From an uncultured Actinomycetes bacterium (lineage in GTDB: Bacteria; Actinomycetota; Thermoleophilia; Solirubrobacterales; Solirubrobacteraceae): a stretch of 12,931 nucleotides of DNA. Shown here piece by piece: positions 1-7,514 of the stretch. The stretch spans positions 1-12,931 of the forward strand of contig CALAQT010000170.1 of NCBI GenBank assembly GCA_937888775.1, written 5' to 3'. Positions within the stretch are counted from its first letter, which is position 1; each line of letters opens with the position of its first letter. The translations under genes were made by a program, and so were the position numbers. A model generated the notes under the pieces. It searched no databases, was not told where the DNA came from, and worked only from the letters and a program-made list of their open reading frames with translations.

Positions 1-2109
1 CCGCTCAGATCCTTACTGCAAGCGCCGCGATCCAGGCGCTACTGCAAGATCGAGGTGTGGGAAGGCGAGTCGGTGTCACTGGAGACGCGAGAGCGACGCC
101 GGGATGGCGTCCTGGTTGACGTCGCGGTCACGTGTTCTCCGCTGCGCGACGATGCGGGCCAGGTCACGGGTGTCGTGTCGGTTGTACGCGACGTAGGCGA
201 ATCCAGTCGAGACGCGGAGCGACTGGCCCAGGCCGAGTCGCGCTTTGCCGGCGCGTTCGACGCGGCATCGACCGGTATGGCGCTTGTCGCGCCCGACGGT
301 CACGTCCTCGCGGTGAATCCGGCGTTGTGCAGGCTGCTGGCTCGGGACGCGGAGACGCTGTTGGTCAGCTCGTTTCAGGAGCTGACGCATCCCGACGACC
401 TGGCCGCCGATGTTGAGCAGTTCGAGCGAGCGCTCGCGGGCGAGATTGACAGCTACCAGATCTCCAAGCGGTACTTGCTGCCGGATGGCGGGATCGTGTG
501 GGGGCTTCTGACCCTCACGATCGTGCGCGATGCCAGCGATGCGCCGCAGCATTTTGTCGCCCAAGTCCAGGACATCACCGATCGCAAGACCTCCCAGGGC
601 GAGCTGCGGCGCTATGCCGCCCAGCTGCAAGCGCTCTCAAAGCAGGATCCGGTGACCGGGCTGCTTAACCAGCGTGCGTTCGAGGTCGTGCTCGACCAAG
701 AGTTGCATGTGCTCAACGCCGGGGGCAGCCGATGCAGCGTCCTGCTGGTTGAAATCGACGGCGACGATGCGGCAGTGACTTCCGCGGCAGACACCCTGGC
801 ACGCGCAAGTCGTGACGCAGACCAGTTGGCGCACCTTGGTCACGGCGAGCTCGCGGTGCTTCTTCCCAGTGTCGACACGCGAACCGCGACGGCGATCGTG
901 AAGCGGATCGGCGAGGCGCTCGGGCACCAGAGCATCCGCAGCTCGCACGCCACCGCTCGTCCCGGCGAGAGCGCTCGTGGGCTGTTGGAGAGAGTTCGCC
1001 AGAAGCTCCCGGACTACGACTGGTCGCGTCTGGGCGGACGCAGGCCGAGCGCGCCGGAAGGGATCGCTCGGTTGCTGGAGGTCGCACGCGTGCAGCTCGG
1101 CATGCCGCTCTCGTTCCTGACGCGCGTGTGCGGCGACGAATACACCTTTGTGCGCTTCTCCGGGGAGCAGGAGCGATTTGGAGTCGCGGAGGGCGACGCG
1201 ATGCCGCTGGCTGGCTCGTACTGCCAGCGGATGCTCGACGGGCGCATCGGCGCGACGGTCGCGGACCTCGCGGCTGACCCCGAGACACTCGACCTCCAGC
1301 TCACGAGGAGGCTGGGGCTGCGTGCCTACGCGGGCGTTCCCGTTCGCTTGCGCTCGGGTGAGATCTACGGGACGCTGTGCGGCGTCGACACTCGCCCGCA
1401 CCCAGAGCTCAGCGAGCGCCACGCTGAACTGCTCGGCTTCCTGACCGACCTCACCGCCGAGCTGATCGAGGACGAGACAGACCAACCGGAAGCCCGACGC
1501 GTACAGGCGGGCGTCACCGGCGTCCGCACGCTGCTGGTCGCGCTGGAAGCACGCGACTTCTACACCAGCGCGCATTCCAAACAGGTCGTCGAGCTCGCGT
1601 CAGCCGTTGCCCGGCGCCTCGGCCTCGACCAAGACGCAACCCGCGACGTGGAGCAGGTCGCTCTTCTCCACGACATCAGCAAGGTGGGCATCCCGGACGC
1701 CATCCTCCAGAAACAGGGTCCACTCGACGACCAGGAGTGGCAGCTGATGCGCCAGCACCCAGTTGTCGGAGAGCACATCATCGCCGGCACACCCGGGCTA
1801 TCGCATCTCGCCCCGGCCATGCGCGCCGAGCACGAGCACTGGGACGGCAGTGGCTACCCCGACGGCCTGGCCGGCGAGCAGATCCCCCTCGCGAGTCGCA
1901 TCACGCTCGCGTGCGACGCCATGAACGCAATGACCAGCGACCGCCCCTATCGCCCGGCGATGACGCTCGAATGCGCCCAGCAGGAACTTCGAGTCTGCGC
2001 CGGCACCCAATTCGACCCGCAAGCCGTCAAGGCGCTCCTGGCCGAAGTCGCAACGTCCCGGCGGGTGGCCGGTGCCGCTCAATCAAGCTGGCCACACGAA
2101 CGTCAGTGA
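1..2109 (+). CDS. PAS-PAS-GGDEF(degenerate)-GAF-HD-GYP cyclic-di-GMP signalling protein, 5' partial
   Basis: The frame is open to the left edge and enters in the middle of a PAS domain, so the start lies outside the window; a GTG at 55 is only the first in-window start-like codon. Numbering from that GTG: the C-terminal half of a PAS domain at 1-50 (RRRDG, then SPLRDDAG), a full PAS at about 61-178 ending in QDITDRK, a GGDEF-like domain at about 197-325, GAF at about 335-470, and HD-GYP at about 485-668. The HD-GYP part keeps H507, H539-D540, H568, H593-E594 and DGSGYP at 597-602, so it probably hydrolyses c-di-GMP in the cytoplasm. The first His of the usual HHE motif is Glu (E592), which I believe also occurs in other actinobacterial members. 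The GGDEF signature is GHGEL (262-266) and the nucleotide-binding N-D-x-x-G-H-x-x-G-D segment is missing, so cyclase activity is unlikely. No membrane segment is visible in this part. Confidence 0.9.
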   Translation, partial: PLRSLLQAPRSRRYCKIEVWEGESVSLETRERRRDGVLVDVAVTCSPLRDDAGQVTGVVSVVRDVGESSRDAERLAQAESRFAGAFDAASTGMALVAPDGHVLAVNPALCRLLARDAETLLVSSFQELTHPDDLAADVEQFERALAGEIDSYQISKRYLLPDGGIVWGLLTLTIVRDASDAPQHFVAQVQDITDRKTSQGELRRYAAQLQALSKQDPVTGLLNQRAFEVVLDQELHVLNAGGSRCSVLLVEIDGDDAAVTSAADTLARASRDADQLAHLGHGELAVLLPSVDTRTATAIVKRIGEALGHQSIRSSHATARPGESARGLLERVRQKLPDYDWSRLGGRRPSAPEGIARLLEVARVQLGMPLSFLTRVCGDEYTFVRFSGEQERFGVAEGDAMPLAGSYCQRMLDGRIGATVADLAADPETLDLQLTRRLGLRAYAGVPVRLRSGEIYGTLCGVDTRPHPELSERHAELLGFLTDLTAELIEDETDQPEARRVQAGVTGVRTLLVALEARDFYTSAHSKQVVELASAVARRLGLDQDATRDVEQVALLHDISKVGIPDAILQKQGPLDDQEWQLMRQHPVVGEHIIAGTPGLSHLAPAMRAEHEHWDGSGYPDGLAGEQIPLASRITLACDAMNAMTSDRPYRPAMTLECAQQELRVCAGTQFDPQAVKALLAEVATSRRVAGAAQSSWPHERQ

Positions 2110-2135
2110 GTCAGACCCTGTTCTGCTGACAGCGA

Positions 2136-2169
2136 GCCCGAGCACCCGGCTCAGCTCTCGGGCCGGGTG
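2136..2169. terminator. Possible hairpin between convergent genes
   Basis: Two competing stems lie where the signalling gene and the winged-helix gene converge. CACCCGGC (2143-2150) pairs with GCCGGGTG (2162-2169) around an 11-base loop. GCCCGAG (2136-2142) pairs with CTCGGGC (2157-2163). There is no T-tract on either side and the stems run into the end of the minus-strand gene, so intrinsic termination is only a guess. Confidence 0.3.
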
Positions 2170-2627
2170 AGCTGGTAGCCGCGCGCGGCTTTGGTTACCT
2201 CGCCGCTCTTGGCGAGCTTGGAGAGTGTGGTGCTGACGGTCGCCCGACCCAGACCAGTGGCGGCGGCGACATCCCCGGCGGTCATCGCTTTACTGTCAGA
2301 CAGCGCCGCGAGGACCGCGTTCTTGGTCGCGCCCGGCGCGGTGCGAGCTCCGGCAGTTGGCGTCTTTGCCGAGCGCGAAGCCTTCGGCCGCTGGGCCGTG
2401 GGGGTCTTAGGCTGCGTCGTGGTGCTCTTGGCGACTGACGAGCCCGAGGTGCCCGTCGAGCGAGTTGTTCCCTGCGCCTTGGCTCCCGTCGGCTTGGATG
2501 CTGTCTGCGCAGACGGCGGCGCACCGTCGCGCGAGCCGAGCGCCACCAGTGCGTGGCGGAGCTTCTCCGCTTCGCCCAGCAACTGGTCAAGGCGCTCTTG
2601 GATGTCGTGTCGAATGCGATCGATCAA
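2151..2627 (-). CDS. Coiled-coil / Ala-Thr-Lys-rich linker / winged-helix DNA-binding protein
   Basis: A 158-residue protein in three parts. Residues 1-31 are a heptad-like amphipathic helix rich in Leu, Arg and Glu. Residues 32-98 are a low-complexity linker of Ala, Thr, Ser, Pro, Lys and Arg. Residues 99-155 form a winged helix-turn-helix, with the helices at VLAAL, TAGDVAAATGL and RATVSTTLSKLAKSGEV and the wing ending at RGYQL. The likely start is TTG at 2627. An in-frame TAG lies just upstream, and an AGGAG sits 12 bases before the TTG, which is rather far. A -10-like TAGGAT (2667-2662, minus strand) lies further up. The architecture suggests a dimeric DNA-binding protein, and the basic linker recalls histone-H1-like bacterial nucleoid proteins. 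Its target and role are unknown. It is transcribed alone and converges on the signalling gene. Confidence 0.75.
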   Translation of the reverse strand: MIDRIRHDIQERLDQLLGEAEKLRHALVALGSRDGAPPSAQTASKPTGAKAQGTTRSTGTSGSSVAKSTTTQPKTPTAQRPKASRSAKTPTAGARTAPGATKNAVLAALSDSKAMTAGDVAAATGLGRATVSTTLSKLAKSGEVTKAARGYQLTRPES

Positions 2628-2775
2628 GGTTTGTCCACGCTCCTAGGTCGAAAGATGAATGATCCTACACCCGAACCGCTGCCCGAGGGGGGCGTGGGTG
2701 TCAAGTCTCGGCCTGCCGCCGCCGCGGGCTCGCATTTACCCGCTGGCAGAACTGGTCGCGCGGACGCGTGCTAGG

Positions 2776-2787
2776 TACTCTGGATCC
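2776..2787 (+). promoter_or_regulatory. Candidate -10 element for a leaderless transcript
   Basis: TACTCT at 2776-2781 fits a TAnnnT -10 hexamer and lies 6 bases before the GTG at 2788, with no Shine-Dalgarno sequence between. Transcription from here would run through the AAA remnant into the membrane-protein gene. I see no good -35 element. Confidence 0.35.
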
Positions 2788-2979
2788 GTGGACGGCTTGC
2801 TGGCGTTGGAGACGCTCGCGGTTGCGGTGTCGGCTGGTGTGCCGGTGTTGCTGTGGGGCAGCCCGGGGATGGGCAAGACATCGGCCGTGGTCGCGCTGGG
2901 CGAGACGTCAGACACGAAACTGCCGGCGGGAATGTGCGTAGTGGCGGCTGCCAACCCGCCAGACGAGGCGGTTGTGGGC
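2788..2979 (+). pseudogene. Remnant of a MoxR-like (AAA_5) ATPase with a large internal deletion
   Basis: From a GTG at 2788, 64 residues are recognisable. Residues 1-40 match the N-terminus of actinobacterial MoxR-like AAA ATPases: VPVLLWGSPGMGKTSAV, with Walker A GSPGMGKT at 24-31. Residues 45-61 (LPAGMCVVAAANPPDEA) match the sensor-1 region that in intact members lies roughly 100 residues further on. The two pieces are joined directly, so the Walker B segment and the region around it are gone. Homology stops at about residue 64. The frame stays open to 3468 but reads nonsense across the membrane-protein gene. It cannot be a working ATPase. The usual partner gene, a VWA-domain protein, is absent. 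The identification rests on motif recognition, not an alignment. Confidence 0.65.
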
Positions 2980-2997
2980 TTGAGACCGGGACGAAAC

Positions 2998-3002
2998 GGA
3001 GG
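2998..3002 (+). promoter_or_regulatory. Shine-Dalgarno that sets the start of the small membrane protein
   Basis: GGAGG lies 8 bases before the ATG at 3011. This favours ATG 3011 over the in-frame GTG codons at 3002 and 3008, the first of which overlaps the motif itself. Confidence 0.7.
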
Positions 3003-3010
3003 TGTCGGTG

Positions 3011-3265
3011 ATGTCAGAGCTGTTGCAGTGGAGCGGCGCGGTCGTGGTGTTGATTGCGTTCGCGCTTTCCCAGTGGGGCGTCTGGTCGGTCCTCTCCTAT
3101 CGGTATCTCGTGTTCAGCCTTGTGGGTGGGGCGGGCCTTTCCGCCGCGGCCGCGCTAAGCCACCAGTGGGGTTTCGTCTTGCTAGAAGGCGTATGGGGCC
3201 TAGTCGCGGGTTGGAGCATCTCGTCGCGTCTCCGTGGGCGCGACGTGCGGGTTCCTATGGCTTAG
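3011..3265 (+). CDS. CBU_0592-like small integral membrane protein
   Basis: An 84-residue, strongly hydrophobic protein with three likely membrane helices: about residues 8-24 (WSGAVVVLIAFALSQWG), 32-50 (YLVFSLVGGAGLSAAAAL) and 55-72 (FVLLEGVWGLVAGWSI). It has a short basic cytoplasmic tail, RLRGRDVR. The pattern of a first helix followed by Gln/Trp-Gly, a Y-L-x-x-S/N-L-x-G turn and a last helix with E-x-x-W matches the small CBU_0592-type membrane family, whose biochemical role I do not know. The start is ATG 3011 with a good GGAGG. No promoter of its own is obvious; it may be read from the promoter in front of the AAA remnant. It converges on the repeat-protein gene with 66 bases between, in which I see no clear terminator. 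Confidence 0.75.
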   Translation: MSELLQWSGAVVVLIAFALSQWGVWSVLSYRYLVFSLVGGAGLSAAAALSHQWGFVLLEGVWGLVAGWSISSRLRGRDVRVPMA

Positions 3266-3331
3266 AAGGCAGGCCACGGCAGGTCCGCCGCAGCGTCTTG
3301 TCCGCTGAAGGCTTGCGCGAGCCAGGCGTAC

Positions 3332-5794
3332 CTAGCGCGTCAGGACGAAGGCGCTGTCGGCCATCACCGCGTTGGTCCCGCGCGCGGTCAGCCTGCCTTG
3401 CGCGGTCACCCGCAGCTTCCTGGCGCCCATCAGCCTTGCCCTGCCGCGACGGGTCAGCCGCAGCTTGACCGGCGCCGCTCCCGCGTGGGCGAAGCTCGTA
3501 GTGGCCGTGGCGATCAAGATCGGGGTCCGCCTGACGCGTGCCAGGTGGGCGCCGGGCGGAACTATGTACCACCCGATGGTCAGGCGACCCGCGCTGAGAG
3601 CGGTGAGCGAGAACGCATAGCCGCCGTGTTGAAGCAACGCCGCGATCCTGGCCCGTCTTCCAGAGGGAACCAGTGCTCTGCGCAGCAGCGCCCTCAGCTG
3701 CGCCGCGCGCGCGGACGGAGCCGGGTTGCCGACAACTGCATTGCCGTTCGCGTCGACCGCCGCACAAAGCAACGCGGACGCACAAGCCAGGCCGGTGAGC
3801 GACCTCAGACCGATGTTGTCGGTTGTCCACACGGAGGCGGTTGCATCAAGCGTCGTCGCCATCTCCCCAGACGCCTCGCCTCCGACACAGAGCGCAGCGG
3901 ACGGGCACCAAACGCGCGACAACTCGATGCCGTTTCCGGTAGCGCTCCACGCCGGAACACCGCCGGCCGGATCGCTTGACGTCAATATTTCCGTGCCATC
4001 GACCACGATGCAGAACCGGCTTGCCCGGCAGGCAACCGAGGTCAGGGCCGTCGTCCCGTCGATGTCTGCCACAGTCCAGGCGGAGGCTCCGCCCGTGGGG
4101 TTCGTGGATGTCACGACGTTCCCGGCGTCGTCCGCCGCCACGCACAAGGACTCAGAGGAACATGAAACGTCGACGAGGCTCGCCGCGGATCCGCTCGGGG
4201 TGACGGTTTGATCGACGCTGGTCACCGTCCAGACCGCTGCTCCGGCGCCAGGATCGGTTGAGCTCACGACGTTCCCGGCGCGGTCAACCGCCACGCACAG
4301 CGACGTCGACGGACAAGAGACCGCGGATAGGGCGTTGAGTCCATCGACATTGGTTACCGTCCAGGCGTGCGCTCCTGCGGTCGGGGCGACGGATGTGACC
4401 ACGTCTCCGGCGCCGTCCACGGCCACGCACAACGAACTCGACGGGCAGGAGACACCGGACAGTCCCGCGCCATCCACCGGGTTGACCGACCAGGTGCCCG
4501 GCCCGCGGGCGGGGTCGCTCGACGTGAGGACGTTCCCGTCGGCATCGACAGCGATACAGGTTCGCGATGGACACGAGATCCCGGACAGCGCGTTGCTCCC
4601 GTCGATCCATTCGACCGACCACGCCCCGGCGCCCGCGGTCGGGTCGGTCGAGGTGACCACATTGCCGTCGCTGTCGAAGGCGACGCACAGAGCGCGCGTC
4701 GTGCACGACACTCCGTAACCGCCGGCGAGCAGGAACTGATCGCCAATGATGTCGTCCACATGAGTCAGCGTCCATGCGGACGCACCGCCGGTCGGGTCCG
4801 TGGAGGTCAGGACGTTGCCGCCGCTGTCAAACGCCACGCATAGTGAACGAGACGGGCACGCCACCCCCTCCATGCGGGGGGCGCTTGGATCGGCCACCGT
4901 GGTTTTGATCCACGCCGACCGGCCTGCGCCGGGGTTCGTCGAGGTGAACACGGTGGAGTTTGCGACGGCCACGCAGAACGACGGTGACGGGCACGACACC
5001 GCGTGGAGAGTGAACGGCCCATTCACGCCGGCTCGCCTCCAGGCGCTCGCACCGCCCGTTGGATTGGTCGAGGTGAGCACGTTCCCCGAGTCGTCGACCG
5101 CCGCGCACATCGAGGTGGTCGGGCACGCCACCCCTCTGAGGCCACCGAAGCCGGGGAGGGCGTCGATCCGCGTCAACTTCCAGGCAGAGCGGCCCGTGGT
5201 TGGTTTTCTGGACGTCAGCACATCTCCGGCTGTGTCGACCGCGACGCAGAACGACGTCGTCGGGCAGGAAACGCCCGACAATCCGGGCCGACCGCCTCCG
5301 GGCTGACCCACTGGGGACTTCGTCGCACTGTCAACGTGACTGAGCCTCCATGTGGGACGACCGCTGCCCGGGTTTGTCGAAGTGATCACGTTGCCCGAGC
5401 CGTCGACGGCGACGCACAGCGACGCCAACGGGCAGGACAAGCCCGCCAAACCTCCAGGCGAGAACAGGGACTGGTTGAAGCTGCTATCGACGTGAGTGAG
5501 CTTCCACGCGAAGGCCCCGGCCGTAGGATCGCGGGACGTCGCCACGTTCCCCTGGTTGTCAACCGCGACGCACAGCGAGGTGGACGGACAGGACACCGCA
5601 ACCAGCGGAGTACGATTCGCCGCCGGCTGCTGGGCATCGTAAGGGGGCTGGTGATCGATCAACTCGGGCCCCGACCACGGCGATGCGGCCAGCGATTCGG
5701 CGGGTGCCAGGCAGGCCTGCGCCGCCAGGGCGCCCGCCACGATCAGCAGCAGGCGAATGAAGGCGGCGCTACGGGTCACGGCGGCGTTGCTCAT
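3332..5794 (-). CDS. Exported protein with 14 cysteine-paired SCPxxxLCVAVD repeats, predicted beta-propeller
   Basis: An 820-residue exported protein. The signal peptide is at about 1-37 (RSAAFIR, then a LLLIVAGALAA core, cleavage probably near ESLAA). Fourteen repeats of about 41-56 residues follow, each reading roughly V-S-C-P-x3-L-C-V-A-V-D-x2-G-N-V-x-T-S-x-(D/N)-P-x2-G-x2-A-W-x4-V-D. First cysteines are at 69, 121, 177, 224, 268, 313, 364, 408, 450, 494, 545, 589, 630 and 671; the second follows six residues later, except in repeat 8, where it follows after five. The S-x-D-P-x-x-G-x-x-x-W stretch resembles an Asp-box, found in beta-propellers. Repeats 12-14 are the most diverged, and repeat 14 lacks its Trp strand. 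The C-terminal 130 residues form a separate domain (GGYAFSLTA, LTIGWYIVPPGAHLA, KLRLTRRGRARL), a beta-sandwich-like tail I associate with Thermoleophilia surface proteins. The ATG overlaps the upstream gene's stop (ATGA), so translation is probably coupled. Ligand and function are unknown. Confidence 0.85.
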   Translation of the reverse strand: MSNAAVTRSAAFIRLLLIVAGALAAQACLAPAESLAASPWSGPELIDHQPPYDAQQPAANRTPLVAVSCPSTSLCVAVDNQGNVATSRDPTAGAFAWKLTHVDSSFNQSLFSPGGLAGLSCPLASLCVAVDGSGNVITSTNPGSGRPTWRLSHVDSATKSPVGQPGGGRPGLSGVSCPTTSFCVAVDTAGDVLTSRKPTTGRSAWKLTRIDALPGFGGLRGVACPTTSMCAAVDDSGNVLTSTNPTGGASAWRRAGVNGPFTLHAVSCPSPSFCVAVANSTVFTSTNPGAGRSAWIKTTVADPSAPRMEGVACPSRSLCVAFDSGGNVLTSTDPTGGASAWTLTHVDDIIGDQFLLAGGYGVSCTTRALCVAFDSDGNVVTSTDPTAGAGAWSVEWIDGSNALSGISCPSRTCIAVDADGNVLTSSDPARGPGTWSVNPVDGAGLSGVSCPSSSLCVAVDGAGDVVTSVAPTAGAHAWTVTNVDGLNALSAVSCPSTSLCVAVDRAGNVVSSTDPGAGAAVWTVTSVDQTVTPSGSAASLVDVSCSSESLCVAADDAGNVVTSTNPTGGASAWTVADIDGTTALTSVACRASRFCIVVDGTEILTSSDPAGGVPAWSATGNGIELSRVWCPSAALCVGGEASGEMATTLDATASVWTTDNIGLRSLTGLACASALLCAAVDANGNAVVGNPAPSARAAQLRALLRRALVPSGRRARIAALLQHGGYAFSLTALSAGRLTIGWYIVPPGAHLARVRRTPILIATATTSFAHAGAAPVKLRLTRRGRARLMGARKLRVTAQGRLTARGTNAVMADSAFVLTR

Positions 5795-7368
5795 CTCAGC
5801 GCGGCCTGGTAAGACCCGCCGTTCCGGGTCCAGGTGAGCAGCAGGGAGTTGCCCGACATACCGACGTTGGCGATCGATTGCCCGGAGCCGGGTGGCGCGC
5901 TGTCAATCACCCTCGTACCGCGATCGTCGTGGGCTAACAGCTGCTCGGATACGCAGGGAGTGGCCGGCGCGCAAACGGGGACGTCGACGGGTGCCGTCGT
6001 CCAGGCGGTCGTCGCGTTGGCGGTTGGATCAGCCGAGCCGAGTATGTCCCCGGCGCCGTCGACCGCGCCGCAGAGCGAGGCGGTTGGGCACGAGACGGCG
6101 TTCAACGGGCGGTATGGCACGACCCTGTTAAGGGCTCGCCACGCGGCAAATCCGCTCGAATCCACCGACAGGGCATCCAATCCGCCTCCTCCGTACTCTC
6201 CGCTGCAATCCTGACTGGAGAGCGGAGTCGAGCCGTCTCGGCTCAGATCGACAATGCTGATGCTGTTGTTGCAGGCCCCGTAGTGGTCGCAGCCGAAGAA
6301 CTGAAGTGCGGCGAAACGGCCGGCCAGTTCGACGTGCGACACGCTCGTTCCGGCGTAACACCCTGCGGCGCTCATTCCGGAATACAGCATCCGCTGGCGG
6401 CCGATCGCGTGCAGACATCCGCGCACGGTCTGAGCGATGCCGTCCTGGGATGTACTGGTCGTGACGATCGCCTGCTGATCTTTGGCCAGGACCTGTGATC
6501 CCGATGGGGGCTTGCAGGAGCGGCCCCGCGACAGCGGCAGCGGCTGCCAGTCGACCGCTGATCCGGTGAGCGCGCCGACGCGCCGCGGGTGACCGCCGCC
6601 AGCAGCAACGACGTCCACGTCGTTCCCGGGGCCGAGGTACGCGATCAAACGGCCATCTGGTGACCAGGCTGGGAACGAGCCGCGGACAAGAAGTCGCGAG
6701 CGATCGTTGCGAACCTGGACGACCCACACCCACCCGTGCCGCACAAGCGCCAAACGAGAGCCATCGGGCGACCACGACGGTGAACCGCCCGGCGCGAGCC
6801 GCCGGAGTTGCTTGCCAGACGATCGGACGATCCACACGGACCCACCACGCACCAGTGCGAGGCGCCCCTTCGCCGACCAAACGGCGTCGGTGACGCGGCC
6901 CCTGACCACGAGCCGGCCATCGGCGCCGGTCAATCCGAGCTGCCAAAGCCCCGGCTGCGCGCGCCTCCCGCCAACCCCGAACGTGACGGCGGTCCCGCTG
7001 GTGGTGAACGCCGGGCTACGAGCCTGCAGAGTCGAGAGCGGAGCTCCCAGGAGGCACCACATGCACGTGCCGTCCGATGCCACGATCACGAGCCGCGAGC
7101 TGACCGCGTCCACGAATGCGAGCTCTTGCCCGTCGGGGGACCACCGCGCTTGGCCCGGCTTGCCGCACAGCGTCGAGTCCGTGCAGATCAGCTGGGCCAC
7201 GCCGCTCCGAGGATCGACCAGCGCGAGTCCCTGGCCGTGCCGCGGCACCACCACCAGCCTGCCGTTGCGGCCGGGGAATGCCGCCCCGGCCGGCGAGGCC
7301 AACACCGCGGCCAATCCCCAGGTCGCGATTGCCAACAACCGAGCCATCCACAGGCGACGTGCACGCAC
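5791..7368 (-). CDS. Exported TolB-like (PD40) protein carrying one SCP-type repeat
   Basis: A 525-residue exported protein. A basic N-terminus and hydrophobic core (LLAIATWGLAAVLA) precede cleavage near PAGA, and the mature part begins FPGRNGRLVVV. Three PD40 motifs are clear: RWSPDGQELAFV at about 75-86, SWSPDGSRLALV at 198-209 and AWSPDGRLIAYLG at 234-246, typical of a TolB-type beta-propeller. Residues 280-525 are Cys-rich and less familiar. They hold one copy of the repeat found in the next gene, at about 421-462 (AVSCPTASLCGAVDGAGD, then TTAWTTAPVD), and end in TRVIDSAPPGSG and LLLTWTRNGG. The GTG at 7368 gives a positively charged n-region; ATG 7347 is an alternative, and neither has a Shine-Dalgarno sequence. 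It is the first gene of a two-gene operon with the 14-repeat protein. The role is unknown; a scaffold or binding propeller outside the membrane is plausible. Confidence 0.8.
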   Translation of the reverse strand: MRARRLWMARLLAIATWGLAAVLASPAGAAFPGRNGRLVVVPRHGQGLALVDPRSGVAQLICTDSTLCGKPGQARWSPDGQELAFVDAVSSRLVIVASDGTCMWCLLGAPLSTLQARSPAFTTSGTAVTFGVGGRRAQPGLWQLGLTGADGRLVVRGRVTDAVWSAKGRLALVRGGSVWIVRSSGKQLRRLAPGGSPSWSPDGSRLALVRHGWVWVVQVRNDRSRLLVRGSFPAWSPDGRLIAYLGPGNDVDVVAAGGGHPRRVGALTGSAVDWQPLPLSRGRSCKPPSGSQVLAKDQQAIVTTSTSQDGIAQTVRGCLHAIGRQRMLYSGMSAAGCYAGTSVSHVELAGRFAALQFFGCDHYGACNNSISIVDLSRDGSTPLSSQDCSGEYGGGGLDALSVDSSGFAAWRALNRVVPYRPLNAVSCPTASLCGAVDGAGDILGSADPTANATTAWTTAPVDVPVCAPATPCVSEQLLAHDDRGTRVIDSAPPGSGQSIANVGMSGNSLLLTWTRNGGSYQAALR

Positions 7369-7514
7369 ACGGGCACAAACGAGGCACAGCGGCCGGAGTT
7401 CCGGTAGTGGTCGGAGGCGATGTGCCCGGGCAGCGTCTCAGCTACCGGCGACCAGCTGCAGCGGGGACCTGATGTCCGCTCCGCCACGAGCTCGGGGCCT
7501 GCGTAAAGGTGAGT

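Noticed and set aside
637..1575. A 312-codon open frame on the minus strand opposite the signalling gene
   Set aside because: It lies wholly antisense to a gene with clear PAS, GAF and HD-GYP motifs, has Arg/Gln/Ala-rich sequence without domains, and is expected from the codon bias of GC-rich DNA.
2666..2701. Nested hairpin ACACCC...GCCC-GAGG-GGGC...GGGTGT, terminator-like
   Set aside because: It lies upstream of divergent starts with no T-tract and no gene ending into it; probably chance pairing in GC-rich DNA.
3266..3331. Possible terminator between the membrane protein and the 14-repeat gene (GGCT-TGCGCG-AGCC)
   Set aside because: The stem is only 4-5 base pairs and no T-tract follows on either strand.
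3700..5610. Regularly spaced similar DNA blocks, as in a CRISPR array or satellite
   Set aside because: The blocks diverge at synonymous sites, vary in spacing by multiples of three and encode a conserved protein repeat, so they are coding repeats.
5702..5720. A lipoprotein-type cysteine after the signal core of the 14-repeat protein (AAQAC)
   Set aside because: The residues before the Cys do not fit a lipobox (Gln at -2, Ala at -3), and a normal cleavage site near ESLAA follows.
3398..5812. Several long plus-strand frames opposite the 14-repeat gene, some with internal repetition
   Set aside because: Their repetition simply mirrors the repeats of the real minus-strand protein, and they lack start signals or a signal peptide.
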